The position numbers were made by a program, and so were the translations under genes. Below are positions 25,879 through 34,518 of a stretch of DNA of 64,000 nt, piece by piece (the stretch's first letter is position 1; each line of letters begins with the position of its first letter). The notes below the pieces were generated by a model that was not told where the DNA came from, made no database searches, and worked only from the letters and a program-made list of their open reading frames with translations. The stretch spans positions 1 to 64,000 of the forward strand of contig JASFHF010000005.1 in assembly GCA_050123375.1 (NCBI GenBank), written 5' to 3'. The DNA is from JASFHF01 sp050123375 (GTDB lineage: Bacteria > Pseudomonadota > Gammaproteobacteria > UBA12402).

Positions 25879-26437
25879 TTTTATATATAATGAAGAATAA
25901 AAAAAATAAAACTGATAAGCCATGATACAAGCGACTTTAAACAGTTTTTTTTTCTTAATTGACTATTTTTCAAATATATAAAAAGCGTGTAAAACACGCT
26001 TTTTACACTCTTTTTACACTCTTTTTTAAAATCTTGAAACCTATGATATCAGAAGCTTAGGATACCTTTTTACACGCTTTACACTCTTTTTTTTCCATAT
26101 AGAAAAATAAAAAAAAAAATAAAAATAAATAATAATAATAATAAGAAGAGAGAGAGGTAATGAGGAAGTATTATTTTATTATTATTTTTATTTAAATACT
26201 GGGTAGTATGATATGAAAGAAAAAGCGTGTAAAGCGTGTAAAAAGGTATTCTAAGCTCCTGATATCATAGGTTTCAAGATTTTAAAAAAGAGTGTAAAAA
26301 GAGTGTAAAAAGCGTGTTTTACACGCTTTTTTTTTATTAAAAAAAGTAACCAATTAAAAGAAAAAACTGTTTAAAGTCTCTAGTATCATGGCTTATCAGT
26401 TTTATTTTTTTTTATTCTTCATTATATAAAAAAAATA
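25879..26437. repeat. Giant imperfect inverted repeat with GTGTAAA units (putative origin)
   Basis: Left arm about 25879-26094 and right arm about 26220-26437 are inverted copies with few differences, around a 125-base AT/purine-rich centre. Each arm holds GCGTGTAAA and AGTGTAAAA units (at least five per arm), a small palindrome AAGCGTGTAAAACACGCTT, and blocks such as CCTATGATATCAGAAGCTTA and its partner. No ORF fits. Iteron-like repeats, an AT-rich core and divergent flanking promoters suggest a replication origin or master control site; this is inference. Confidence 0.7.
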
Positions 26438-26667
26438 AAAAAAAATAAAAAAAAAATTTAAGTTTTTAATGTATTTAGAAAATTTTTTATGCGATTACGG
26501 TTTTACGTTTGTCAAGGGATACAAGAGATTTTTTAGCAATCTTAGGAAATTTTTGATGCAATCGCAACGTTGCTTTATACAGTATTAATGACATTTTATG
26601 AAAACACATTTTTTATTTGCTACATTGGTTAAAAAAGGCCGAAAATCGATCGAAAATTTCTAGAATG

Positions 26668-26721
26668 TTTCTTAGCTTCCTTTGTTTTCCAGGTATCCCA
26701 AGGAAGCTAAGAAATTTTTTT
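26668..26721 (+). terminator. Strong hairpin terminator
   Basis: A perfect 15-bp stem, TTTCTTAGCTTCCTT with its complement at 26700-26714, followed by seven T. It lies just upstream of the 26741 promoter and would stop rightward transcripts leaving the inverted-repeat region. No gene occurs from 26438 to 26667; I see only AT-rich sequence there. Confidence 0.75.
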
Positions 26722-26740
26722 ACATTTTTTCAAAAAAGTA

Positions 26741-26769
26741 TTGACATTGTGTAATTAGTGTAATATACT
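26741..26769 (+). promoter_or_regulatory. Rightward promoter, TGTAA class
   Basis: TTGACA, 17-bp spacer with TGTAA at positions 10-14, TATACT. Mirror partner of the leftward promoter at 25745-25773; the two share TTTTTTCAAAAAA and the whole -35 to spacer block. Confidence 0.8.
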
Positions 26770-26813
26770 GATAGAGTAGTAAAAATAATTCAAATTAAAG
26801 GAGATTAAAAAAT

Positions 26814-27173
26814 ATGAAAAAATTAGTAATAACAAGTATTGTAATGGTAGTATTGGTATTAGGGGTAGTAGTAAGTTCTATATATACGGACTTACGATTT
26901 GATATAGGTGTACTAGTAGATTCAGATACAGTATACAGGAATATTAATGATGACAAGGATATTAACGATAATATAGATCAATATATGTATAAGACAGTAG
27001 TGGAAGGTATACCTATAATAATACCTTGTAATGACAGGTATACTGTAGTACGTCTCAGCAAGACAAAAGAATACATAGAAGTATATAGATTCAGCGATAT
27101 TATAAGTATATTACTAATAGCAATAATAGTAATATATATGATAAGATTTTTAATTCGATCGAAATTGAAATAG
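26814..27173 (+). CDS. Membrane protein with two helices, 119 aa
   Basis: ATG after AAAGGAG. Residues 5-25 and 93-112 are hydrophobic, with a 65-residue presumably extracellular loop between them; the short C-terminus is basic. Only protein gene near the rightward side of the control region. Function unknown; superinfection exclusion is one possibility. Confidence 0.75.
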   Translation: MKKLVITSIVMVVLVLGVVVSSIYTDLRFDIGVLVDSDTVYRNINDDKDINDNIDQYMYKTVVEGIPIIIPCNDRYTVVRLSKTKEYIEVYRFSDIISILLIAIIVIYMIRFLIRSKLK

Positions 27174-27183
27174 AATTGAAATA

Positions 27184-27300
27184 TAATTGTAACATTTGAA
27201 TTCTTGGGAAATTTTGGAATTTGTAAAAAATGGAATAAAATGTTACAATTGTATGTTTGGAAAATTTTGGAATCGTAAAAATTCTAGAATTTTCCAAAAG
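27184..27300. repeat. Two consecutive long hairpins
   Basis: ATTGTAACATTT (27186) pairs with its complement at 27238 (12 bp), and TTTGGAAAATT (27256) with its complement at 27288 (11 bp). The loop of the first repeats GGGAAATTTTGGAAT, close to the stem of the second. No gene here. Confidence 0.6.
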
Positions 27301-27434
27301 CCTGGGTAGATATCCCTGCAAAAAATATGTACACCAAAATTTAAAATATTAGCTTCCAAAATTTCCTAAGTATTCAAATGTTATCCAAGTATCAAGCAAC
27401 AAAAAAAATATAAGTATTAAGGGGGGTATAATTA

Positions 27435-27638
27435 TTGATTATATTGTTAATATGTATTATATTAGGTCAAACAAGTATCATAGGATTTCTATCATATAAG
27501 TTGATAGAGGTTAAGAAGTTATTAGAAAATGAAAGAATATTGAATGATTTAAAAGTATTAGAAGGTGATAGAAGCAGAAATTTCACAAATTTTTATGATT
27601 ATAGTAATACATTTGAAAATAAGTCGGAACAAGAATAA
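27435..27638 (+). CDS. Single-pass membrane protein, 67 aa
   Basis: TTG start 8 bases after GGGGGG, an unusually G-rich ribosome site for this genome. Residues 2-24 are hydrophobic; the rest is a charged cytoplasmic or periplasmic tail. Followed by a terminator. Function unknown. Confidence 0.55.
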   Translation: MIILLICIILGQTSIIGFLSYKLIEVKKLLENERILNDLKVLEGDRSRNFTNFYDYSNTFENKSEQE

Positions 27639-27642
27639 AATA

Positions 27643-27679
27643 AAAGAATAACCTTTTTTGACCTGGGTTATTCTTTTTA
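27643..27679 (+). terminator. Intrinsic terminator
   Basis: AAAGAATAACC pairs perfectly with GGTTATTCTTT over 11 bp, followed by T-rich sequence, just after the stop at 27638. Confidence 0.8.
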
Positions 27680-27912
27680 TGATTGTTAAAATTAACTCGT
27701 AAGTAGATTAAATAATTATTTATAATATTATCTCAATTGTTTAATAATGTAAATACCATAATATATAATAAACTAATCAAATGCAATTCATATATTATCT
27801 ATTTTCACTAAAATAAGTAATGAATTAATATATTTAACACCTGAATTGAATAAAAATGTTATAGATTTACAGAAAATATAAGAAATTATACATAAAGTTT
27901 CATATATTTTAT

Positions 27913-27953
27913 AAAAAGACCTGTATTTTAATAAAATACAGGTCTTTTTTTTG
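27913..27953. terminator. Bidirectional terminator ahead of the late operon
   Basis: An 18-bp stem (AAAAAGACCTGTATTTTA with its complement) and almost no loop, flanked by A-run and T-run. It insulates the structural operon. The bases 27680-27912 hold no convincing gene. Confidence 0.8.
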
Positions 27954-27985
27954 TATTTTACGTAACATAGGGCATTAATATAAGA

Positions 27986-27991
27986 TATAAT
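27986..27991 (+). promoter_or_regulatory. Candidate -10 box of the late operon
   Basis: TATAAT preceded by AGA, 38 bases upstream of the small terminase start, with no good -35 box and no TGTAA word. If it is used, it needs an activator, as is common for phage late promoters. Confidence 0.35.
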
Positions 27992-28028
27992 GAAATAAAA
28001 CAATAAAAACTCTAAAGGAGGTAATTTT

Positions 28029-28757
28029 ATGTCAAACGTATTCTCAGATAAATTTGATGATAATTTTACAAATTTTATAAAAAATTCAGGATATTATAAA
28101 TCTTACCTTCACACAAGGAGTTGTAGGATTTGTAAATTACCTAAGAAAATACGAGAAAAAATAGACACAATGATATTAGAGGATTCAGATCATTTAAAAG
28201 TTCAATTATATCTAACTGAACAATTTCCAAAAATATTTAAATCTACTAATCATTTAAAAGATTTAATAGATTCACATAAAAAATATTTACCATACATGTT
28301 AGAAGATACAGCAATCAAAACAATTTTTAAGAGAGCAAGGTATATTGTAGAAAATAAAAATATAGAAGATTTAACAGCTAAAGAAAAAGCTAAAATGATT
28401 AGTGAAATAGAAGCAGAACTTATAAAAGAGTATTCAGATATGGAGAATGAAAGAGTATCATTGGTTAATGTAATGTTTAAAGAAACAATGCCACTTATAT
28501 TAACTAGATTACATGCTTCAATTGTAGAAGGTACAGCAAAAGAAATTAAGACACTTACAGAAGCAAGTAACATGGTATTTAAAATGTCAACTGCTATGGC
28601 AGCGTCTAATTTATCAACAAAATCAATTGATGAAGAGTCAATTAAACCAGAGCAAGTCGATTTCTCAAAATTAGATGAAGAACCAGGAGAAACTTTAAAA
28701 TCAAATGTATTATCATTAACTGAAAGAATTAATAAGGCGACTAAAGGGGTAATATAA
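28029..28757 (+). CDS. Putative terminase small subunit
   Basis: A 242-residue helical protein starting ATG after AAAGGAGG, directly ahead of the large terminase. Residues about 28-90 contain CRICKLPKKIREKID and a helix-turn-helix-like segment as expected for DNA recognition; the rest is coiled-coil-like, consistent with oligomerisation. The call depends mainly on position. Confidence 0.65.
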   Translation: MSNVFSDKFDDNFTNFIKNSGYYKSYLHTRSCRICKLPKKIREKIDTMILEDSDHLKVQLYLTEQFPKIFKSTNHLKDLIDSHKKYLPYMLEDTAIKTIFKRARYIVENKNIEDLTAKEKAKMISEIEAELIKEYSDMENERVSLVNVMFKETMPLILTRLHASIVEGTAKEIKTLTEASNMVFKMSTAMAASNLSTKSIDEESIKPEQVDFSKLDEEPGETLKSNVLSLTERINKATKGVI

Positions 28758-30296
28758 ATGATACAGCCTGTAAATATAAAAGTTCCTGAATATCCATTTC
28801 CTACTGATTATATTGATAGATGGGAAAAAGAAACAATAGCAGTAAGAGATTGTTTTTGGAAGGCAACTTTACAGGAAAGACGTAAGTTTGCTAAATTAAA
28901 TCCTTGTATTTTTGGGGAACAGTATATAAAGCCATATATAAGAAGATGGAATACAGAAACAGCAAAGCATCAATATTATATGATGTTTGAAGCATTACGA
29001 CATGAATCTATAGTAATTCATATTCCTGTTGAACATGCTAAAAGTACATGGTTTAGTTTAGTATTGCCTTTATGGTTCTTAATTAATGATAGAAATACTC
29101 ATGGTGCTATTCTTTCTAATACATCTACACAGGCTAGTGGTTTTTTATCGGCTATAAAATGGCATATAGAGGAGAATGATAGGTTGAATAATGATTTTCC
29201 AGAATTAATGCCAGATTATGATAGAAAATGGACAGAAAAAGAGATAATGGTTGTGAGAGATAAAACAATGCAAGGTCGTGACCCTTCAATAATTGCAAGG
29301 GGAACAGGGAATGCAGTACTTGGAACTAGGCTTGAATGGGTAATAGCTGATGATGTATGTGATTTAGATAATACAGCTAATGAAGTTCAAAGACAAAAAA
29401 CGCTTAGTTGGTGGAATGAGATAATTGACTCAAGGGTAGTTGAACATGGTCGTAAGATTGTAATAGGTACGCTTCAACATAATAATGATTTGTTATGTAC
29501 GTTATCTAGTAATAAGTATTATAAGTATATTTGTCTGAAGGCATTATCCGATAATAAAATCCCACTGTGGGATAAATATTGGTCTGTATCAAGATTGAAA
29601 AAGAAAAAAGAAACTATAGGCTCTTTAGCTTTTTCAAAAGTTATGCAGAATGATAGGATGACTAGTTCAAACAAATCATTAAAATCGGAGTGGCTACAAT
29701 TTTATGGTGTAGGTGAGAAATATAATTTTAATATAACGAATGATGATGTTGATATTTACATTGCAATTGACCCTGCAATTGCAGATGATAAAACTACAGC
29801 AGAAAAACGAAGACTTAATAAATTTGCACTTGTTGTTGTAGGACTCGATAAAGTTACTAAGCATATGTTTTTATGGGATTACGATACAGGTTACTATACT
29901 TTTCCAGAGCAAATTAAGTTAATTGATAAATATTATAAGAAGTATTCAAATATAAATATAGTTAAGAAGGTTGGTATAGAACAGGTAGCATATCAAAAAG
30001 CATTGAAACAACAGGCATTCTTGTTAAAGTCTATGCCGCCAGTAGTAGGTATTAATACAGGTACTCAATCAAAATCTACTAAAATAGAGAGTTTTGGTGT
30101 ATATTGTGAAACAAAGAGATTTTTCATAAAAAAAACACACAATGATTTTATAGATGAATTTATAGAATTTGAACCAGGTGGAAATTCTCCAAATATACTA
30201 GATGCTTGTACTGTTGTAGTAGCTATGATAAAAGGAGTATCTACAGTATCAGATATTAGGATATATCAGAAGAAAAAATTTAATTATAATTGGTAA
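28758..30296 (+). CDS. terL: Terminase large subunit
   Basis: A 512-residue packaging motor. A Walker A variant HIPVEHAKSTW lies near residue 88, Walker B WVIADDV near 193 with the catalytic acid, and the coupling motif VIGTLQHNND near 236. The RNase H-like nuclease domain has AIDPAIADD near 336 and NILDACT near 478. It cuts concatemers and pumps DNA into the prohead with the portal. It begins immediately after the small-subunit stop. Confidence 0.9.
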   Translation: MIQPVNIKVPEYPFPTDYIDRWEKETIAVRDCFWKATLQERRKFAKLNPCIFGEQYIKPYIRRWNTETAKHQYYMMFEALRHESIVIHIPVEHAKSTWFSLVLPLWFLINDRNTHGAILSNTSTQASGFLSAIKWHIEENDRLNNDFPELMPDYDRKWTEKEIMVVRDKTMQGRDPSIIARGTGNAVLGTRLEWVIADDVCDLDNTANEVQRQKTLSWWNEIIDSRVVEHGRKIVIGTLQHNNDLLCTLSSNKYYKYICLKALSDNKIPLWDKYWSVSRLKKKKETIGSLAFSKVMQNDRMTSSNKSLKSEWLQFYGVGEKYNFNITNDDVDIYIAIDPAIADDKTTAEKRRLNKFALVVVGLDKVTKHMFLWDYDTGYYTFPEQIKLIDKYYKKYSNINIVKKVGIEQVAYQKALKQQAFLLKSMPPVVGINTGTQSKSTKIESFGVYCETKRFFIKKTHNDFIDEFIEFEPGGNSPNILDACTVVVAMIKGVSTVSDIRIYQKKKFNYNW

Positions 30297-30312
30297 AAGG
30301 AGAGATTTATTA

Positions 30313-30813
30313 ATGAATGATGAAAGATTTAGAGAAATTGAAAAAATTTTAGAATTTGGGAAAATGGTTCTTGACATAGAGAAAATAATAATGTCAACAA
30401 AATACATGAAACAACATCAAAAAGTAATAAGTGTAATGAAGACTATTAAAAATGAATTAGTAAATGAAATATCAAATTATTATAAAGAACCTACATATTC
30501 AGTAGATAATTCTACAATCACATTAGAATCTTTAAAAGAAAAGGTTATATCAGAACCAATTTTAGAACCAACACCAGAATCAGATGTAAAATATACAACT
30601 GAGGAAGTTTCAAGTGTTGAAGAACCTGTTAATGTTAATAAATATAAATCAAATATAAATAGTAAAATTAAAGAATCATTAGCTCATGACGATAAAGTAG
30701 AAGATATACAATTTTCTGAGGAAGCTAAGATTAAAAATGAAGATAGTACATTAGTAGAAGTTACTAAAGAAAAAAGAAAGAAACCAAATGTTTATTCAAA
30801 AAAGAAAAAATAA
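30313..30813 (+). CDS. Hypothetical protein with lysine-rich tail, 166 aa
   Basis: Helical N-terminal 65 residues, a Pro/Glu/Ser-rich disordered middle and a basic end (KEKRKKPNVYSKKKK). Between terminase and portal, so possibly a packaging accessory; no family recognised. Confidence 0.7.
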   Translation: MNDERFREIEKILEFGKMVLDIEKIIMSTKYMKQHQKVISVMKTIKNELVNEISNYYKEPTYSVDNSTITLESLKEKVISEPILEPTPESDVKYTTEEVSSVEEPVNVNKYKSNINSKIKESLAHDDKVEDIQFSEEAKIKNEDSTLVEVTKEKRKKPNVYSKKKK

Positions 30814-30853
30814 CTTAATAGAATTTTAGATCCTATAGAAAGGAGGGAGGATT

Positions 30854-32611
30854 ATGGCCAAAATTTATGATGCAAATGGTAAAATTATTTCAATAACTAG
30901 AAAACCATCTAAAACGGAATTAGGTGGCACCGGTAGAACATCATCTATATATAAACAAATACAATTGAGTACTGATGAATATTTAGCGGCTTTAAAATAT
31001 CCTAATGATATTTCTATTTATGAAAAAATGGGAAGGTCAGATGCTCAAGTTAAAGCAATATTATTAATGCTTTCATTACCTATTCGCTCAACTCAATGGT
31101 TTATTAGACCAAAAGATGAATCAAGTAAATCTAAAAAGATAGCATCTTTTGTTGAAGAATGTTTATTTGGAGAATATGGTATAGGTCTTCAATTAGGATT
31201 TGATGATTTTATTAGAAATGTAACAACTATGTTTCAATTTGGACATAGTATTTTTGAGAAAGTATTTGAGGTAAAAAAAAGTAAATTAAAGTGGAAAAAA
31301 TTTGCTGTTAGACCTCAATCTACAATATACGATATATATTATGACCAGGTTGGGGATTTACAATCAATTGACCAATACATGATTCATAATAATTGGGAAA
31401 CTGTAAATATACCTATACAAAAATTATTGTTTTTTACACACGATATGCAACAAGGTAATGTAAGAGGTATATCAGTTCTTAGGGCAGCTTATAAACATTG
31501 GAAGATAAAAGATTATTTATATAAGATTGTAAATATAGGAATTGAAAGAAATTTTGTAGGTACACCAGTACTTACATTACCTGAGAATTATACACAAGAA
31601 GACAAGGAATTGGCCGATGAAATTGTAACAACATTAAGAAGTTCAGAATATGGCGGAGTCAGATTACCTTATGGATTTATATTAGAAATGTTCGAAGGAA
31701 AAAGAACATTAGCAGATGTACAGCCATATATAGATCACCAAGATTTAGCAATAGCCAAAAGTATAGTTGCACAATTCATGAATTTAGGTTCAGGAAATTC
31801 AACTAGTGGCTCTTTTGCATTATCCAGCGATCAATCGGAAATGTTCTTGATGATGTTGGATTCTGCAGCAAAAAATATATGTAATATAATAAATTGTCAT
31901 GCTATACCTGAATTAGTAGGGTATAATTTTGCATCTGATTTATATCCAATACTTTCATTTAAATCTATGAATAGTACTAAACTTATAAATGCTCTTAAAA
32001 CTTTAGTTGATGGTAAACTTGTATTACCTGATGATGATTTAGAAGTTTACATAAGGGATATGTTAGATTTACCAGAACAAAATCCTGCACAGTCTAGGGA
32101 AGAAGCAATTGAGCAATTTAAACAAAATAAATTAAGTATTCAACAGGGTGATAATAAGATTCCAGAAACTAATAAGTCTAAGACACCTATTGATAATACA
32201 AGTAAGCAAAATCAATATAAAGATAAAATAAAAAATGATAAGATAAATAAAAAAATGAAAGAGAATTCAAGTAATATTAAATTTTCTGAAATTTCTATGG
32301 AAGCATTAACATGTCTTAAAGATTTAATTAAAAAACAATTGATTAAATTGAATGAGAAAGCACAAGGAATGGACATTAATAATTTGTCGAGTATAAAAGT
32401 TCAATACAAAGGTGAATTGTCTAAACTTATAAATGATTTATTGAAAAATGAATTAAATTTAAAAGAATCAGATATTAAGTTTACGGCAAAATCTAACATT
32501 ATTTCAAATACTATATCAGAAAAAGTAAAATCTATGTTTTTTAATGAATATATCAATAATACTCATTTAGATATAGATATAATTACACAAGATATCATAG
32601 ACGAATTATAA
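30854..32611 (+). CDS. Portal protein, Mu gp29/DUF935-like
   Basis: A 585-residue protein after AAAGGAGGGAGG. The N-terminal segment DISIYEKMGRSDAQVKAIL followed by PIRSTQWFI is characteristic of the DUF935 portal family (Mu gp29). It forms the dodecameric ring at the packaging vertex. The last 150 residues are lysine-rich and less conserved, about 80-100 residues longer than typical family members. Confidence 0.85.
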   Translation: MAKIYDANGKIISITRKPSKTELGGTGRTSSIYKQIQLSTDEYLAALKYPNDISIYEKMGRSDAQVKAILLMLSLPIRSTQWFIRPKDESSKSKKIASFVEECLFGEYGIGLQLGFDDFIRNVTTMFQFGHSIFEKVFEVKKSKLKWKKFAVRPQSTIYDIYYDQVGDLQSIDQYMIHNNWETVNIPIQKLLFFTHDMQQGNVRGISVLRAAYKHWKIKDYLYKIVNIGIERNFVGTPVLTLPENYTQEDKELADEIVTTLRSSEYGGVRLPYGFILEMFEGKRTLADVQPYIDHQDLAIAKSIVAQFMNLGSGNSTSGSFALSSDQSEMFLMMLDSAAKNICNIINCHAIPELVGYNFASDLYPILSFKSMNSTKLINALKTLVDGKLVLPDDDLEVYIRDMLDLPEQNPAQSREEAIEQFKQNKLSIQQGDNKIPETNKSKTPIDNTSKQNQYKDKIKNDKINKKMKENSSNIKFSEISMEALTCLKDLIKKQLIKLNEKAQGMDINNLSSIKVQYKGELSKLINDLLKNELNLKESDIKFTAKSNIISNTISEKVKSMFFNEYINNTHLDIDIITQDIIDEL

Positions 32612-32624
32612 AATTGAAAAATAA

Positions 32625-32654
32625 TTGACGAAAAATGAACTACTATGGTACAAT
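32625..32654 (+). promoter_or_regulatory. Candidate promoter inside head operon
   Basis: TTGACG, 18-bp spacer, TACAAT, in the 240-base gap after the portal gene. No TGTAA word. It could boost the following structural genes. The rest of this gap shows only short imperfect inverted repeats. Confidence 0.4.
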
Positions 32655-32855
32655 TAAGTTATTCTAAATCTTATGAATAATACAATCAACAAGTTTCGTC
32701 ATTAAGTCGATTCGATTGTAAGATTAAAAAGATTTATGAACTTTTCTAGCAATTTAATGAATCTTTTCATTAGAAGAAAAGAAGACGAATTGTATTAATA
32801 GTTTATTTTCGTGTTTAAATATTTCAATTTTAATATAAATAAAGAAGGTGGTTTA

Positions 32856-33371
32856 ATGCCTAGTATAAGACGTATTGATGGAAATTATATTAAATCACAA
32901 GCGGGTAGTAGTTCAGTCGCTATAACAAGACCAGCTAATACTACAGCATATACAGCAGGTGATGTTGTAGGTACAAACCCGGCTACAAATTTAGAATTTA
33001 CAAATATTTTACCAGAATCAAAACAACATTTTTATATAACTGATGCAAAAATAGAAGTAGAAAAGTCAAGCGTCCCTGCAGGTATGAGTTCATTTACATT
33101 ACACTTATATAATGCAGCACCGACAGCAATAGCAGATAATTCAGCATGGACTTTATTATTAGCTGATGGAGGTAAATATTTAGGTAGTATTCAATTTAGT
33201 ACTCCTGTAGATTTAGGAACAACTTTAATTTATTGGTTAGAAAATATTAATATAAAGAGGAAATTAGCCGCTGGAAGTACAAGTATTTATGGTCAACTTG
33301 CTACTGATGCAGGATGGACACCAGGGAGTGAAGATGTAATTAATATTGGTTTAGAGACAGTAGGTGCATAA
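32856..33371 (+). CDS. Putative structural protein, 171 aa
   Basis: ATG at 32856 after AAGAAGGTGG. Beta-rich; the segment ITRPANTTAYTAGDVVGTN is common in small phage virion proteins that lie next to capsid genes. Probably a head decoration or neck component; exact role unknown. Confidence 0.6.
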   Translation: MPSIRRIDGNYIKSQAGSSSVAITRPANTTAYTAGDVVGTNPATNLEFTNILPESKQHFYITDAKIEVEKSSVPAGMSSFTLHLYNAAPTAIADNSAWTLLLADGGKYLGSIQFSTPVDLGTTLIYWLENINIKRKLAAGSTSIYGQLATDAGWTPGSEDVINIGLETVGA

Positions 33372-33372
33372 A

Positions 33373-34518
33373 ATGTATGGTTCAAAAAAAATACGTATAA
33401 TGCCAAAAAATAAATATGCTACACAAACCTGGAAGACAGATAATATTTCTGCAGGCTCTAGCAATAATAACCAAATAAAATTACCTTTTATAGCTACAGG
33501 TACATATAATTGTGTAGTTGAATGGGGAGACGGATTAAGTGATTATATAACCACTTGGAATCAAGCAGAAACCACACATACGTATTCATCTATAGGAACT
33601 TATGAAGTAAATATAAAAGGTCAGTGTGAAGGATGGCAATTTAATAATAGTGGTGATAAATTAAAATTACTAACTATAGATAGATGGGGAGCAGATTTTA
33701 GATTAGGTTCTGTAAATAGTAATTTTTATGGTTGTGCCAATTTACAAATTGATACACCTGATTCATTAGATACTTCTGATATTACAGATATGTATAGATT
33801 ATTTTATGAATGTAGTAGTTTAAATGGGGATATAAAGTTCTCAGATACTTCAAATGTAACTAATATGACATACATGTTTAGAGGTTGTACAGTATTCAAT
33901 GGTAATGTAACATCATTAAATACTTCAAATGTAACTACTATGGCAGGTATGTTTTATAGTTGTATTGCTTTTAATAAACCTGTTAATACTTTTGATACTT
34001 CTAAAGTTGAAAATATGTATGCATTGTTTTACAATTGTACAATTTTTAATCAAGATGTTTCTAATTTTGACACTTCTAAAGTTACAAATATGAGTTATAT
34101 GTTCAGTGATTGTTTAAATTTTAATCAAGATGTAAGTAGTTTTAATACTGGATTAGTAACAGATATGAGATCAATGTTTTATGGTGCAGGAACATATAAT
34201 CCAGATACATCAAGCTGGAATGTAGAAAATGTAACGGATATGAGTTATATGTTATATCAAAAAGTTAATTTTAATAGAGATATTTCATCATGGGATATTT
34301 CTAATGTAACGACAATGGAAGAAATGTTGACAGGTTGTACAAGTTGGTCTACTGCAAATTATGATGCTTCTTTAATTGCTTGGGACGCTTTAAGTGTCCA
34401 AAGTGGGGTTAGTTTTAAATGTTCTTCATATTATACAACTGGGGGTGCAGCAGAAGCATCAAGAACAAATTTAATTACAAGTAATACATGGTCTATTACT
34501 GATTTAGGAGGTGTGTAA
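33373..34518 (+). CDS. BspA-like DUF285 repeat protein
   Basis: A 381-residue protein. Residues about 15-75 form a PKD-like domain (CVVEWGDGLSDY...THTYSSIGTYEV). From about 125 to 325 there are eight or so 25-residue repeats of the type SNVTNMTYMFRGC..FN.D, the BspA/DUF285 leucine-rich-like repeat found in bacterial surface proteins. A head-attached surface protein binding host or mucus ligands is a reasonable inference. No signal peptide is present, as expected for a virion protein. Confidence 0.8.
   Translation: MYGSKKIRIMPKNKYATQTWKTDNISAGSSNNNQIKLPFIATGTYNCVVEWGDGLSDYITTWNQAETTHTYSSIGTYEVNIKGQCEGWQFNNSGDKLKLLTIDRWGADFRLGSVNSNFYGCANLQIDTPDSLDTSDITDMYRLFYECSSLNGDIKFSDTSNVTNMTYMFRGCTVFNGNVTSLNTSNVTTMAGMFYSCIAFNKPVNTFDTSKVENMYALFYNCTIFNQDVSNFDTSKVTNMSYMFSDCLNFNQDVSSFNTGLVTDMRSMFYGAGTYNPDTSSWNVENVTDMSYMLYQKVNFNRDISSWDISNVTTMEEMLTGCTSWSTANYDASLIAWDALSVQSGVSFKCSSYYTTGGAAEASRTNLITSNTWSITDLGGV

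Noticed and set aside
27788..28003. 71-aa minus-strand ORF
   Set aside because: It runs through the bidirectional terminator at 27913, lacks a ribosome site and has no recognisable protein features.
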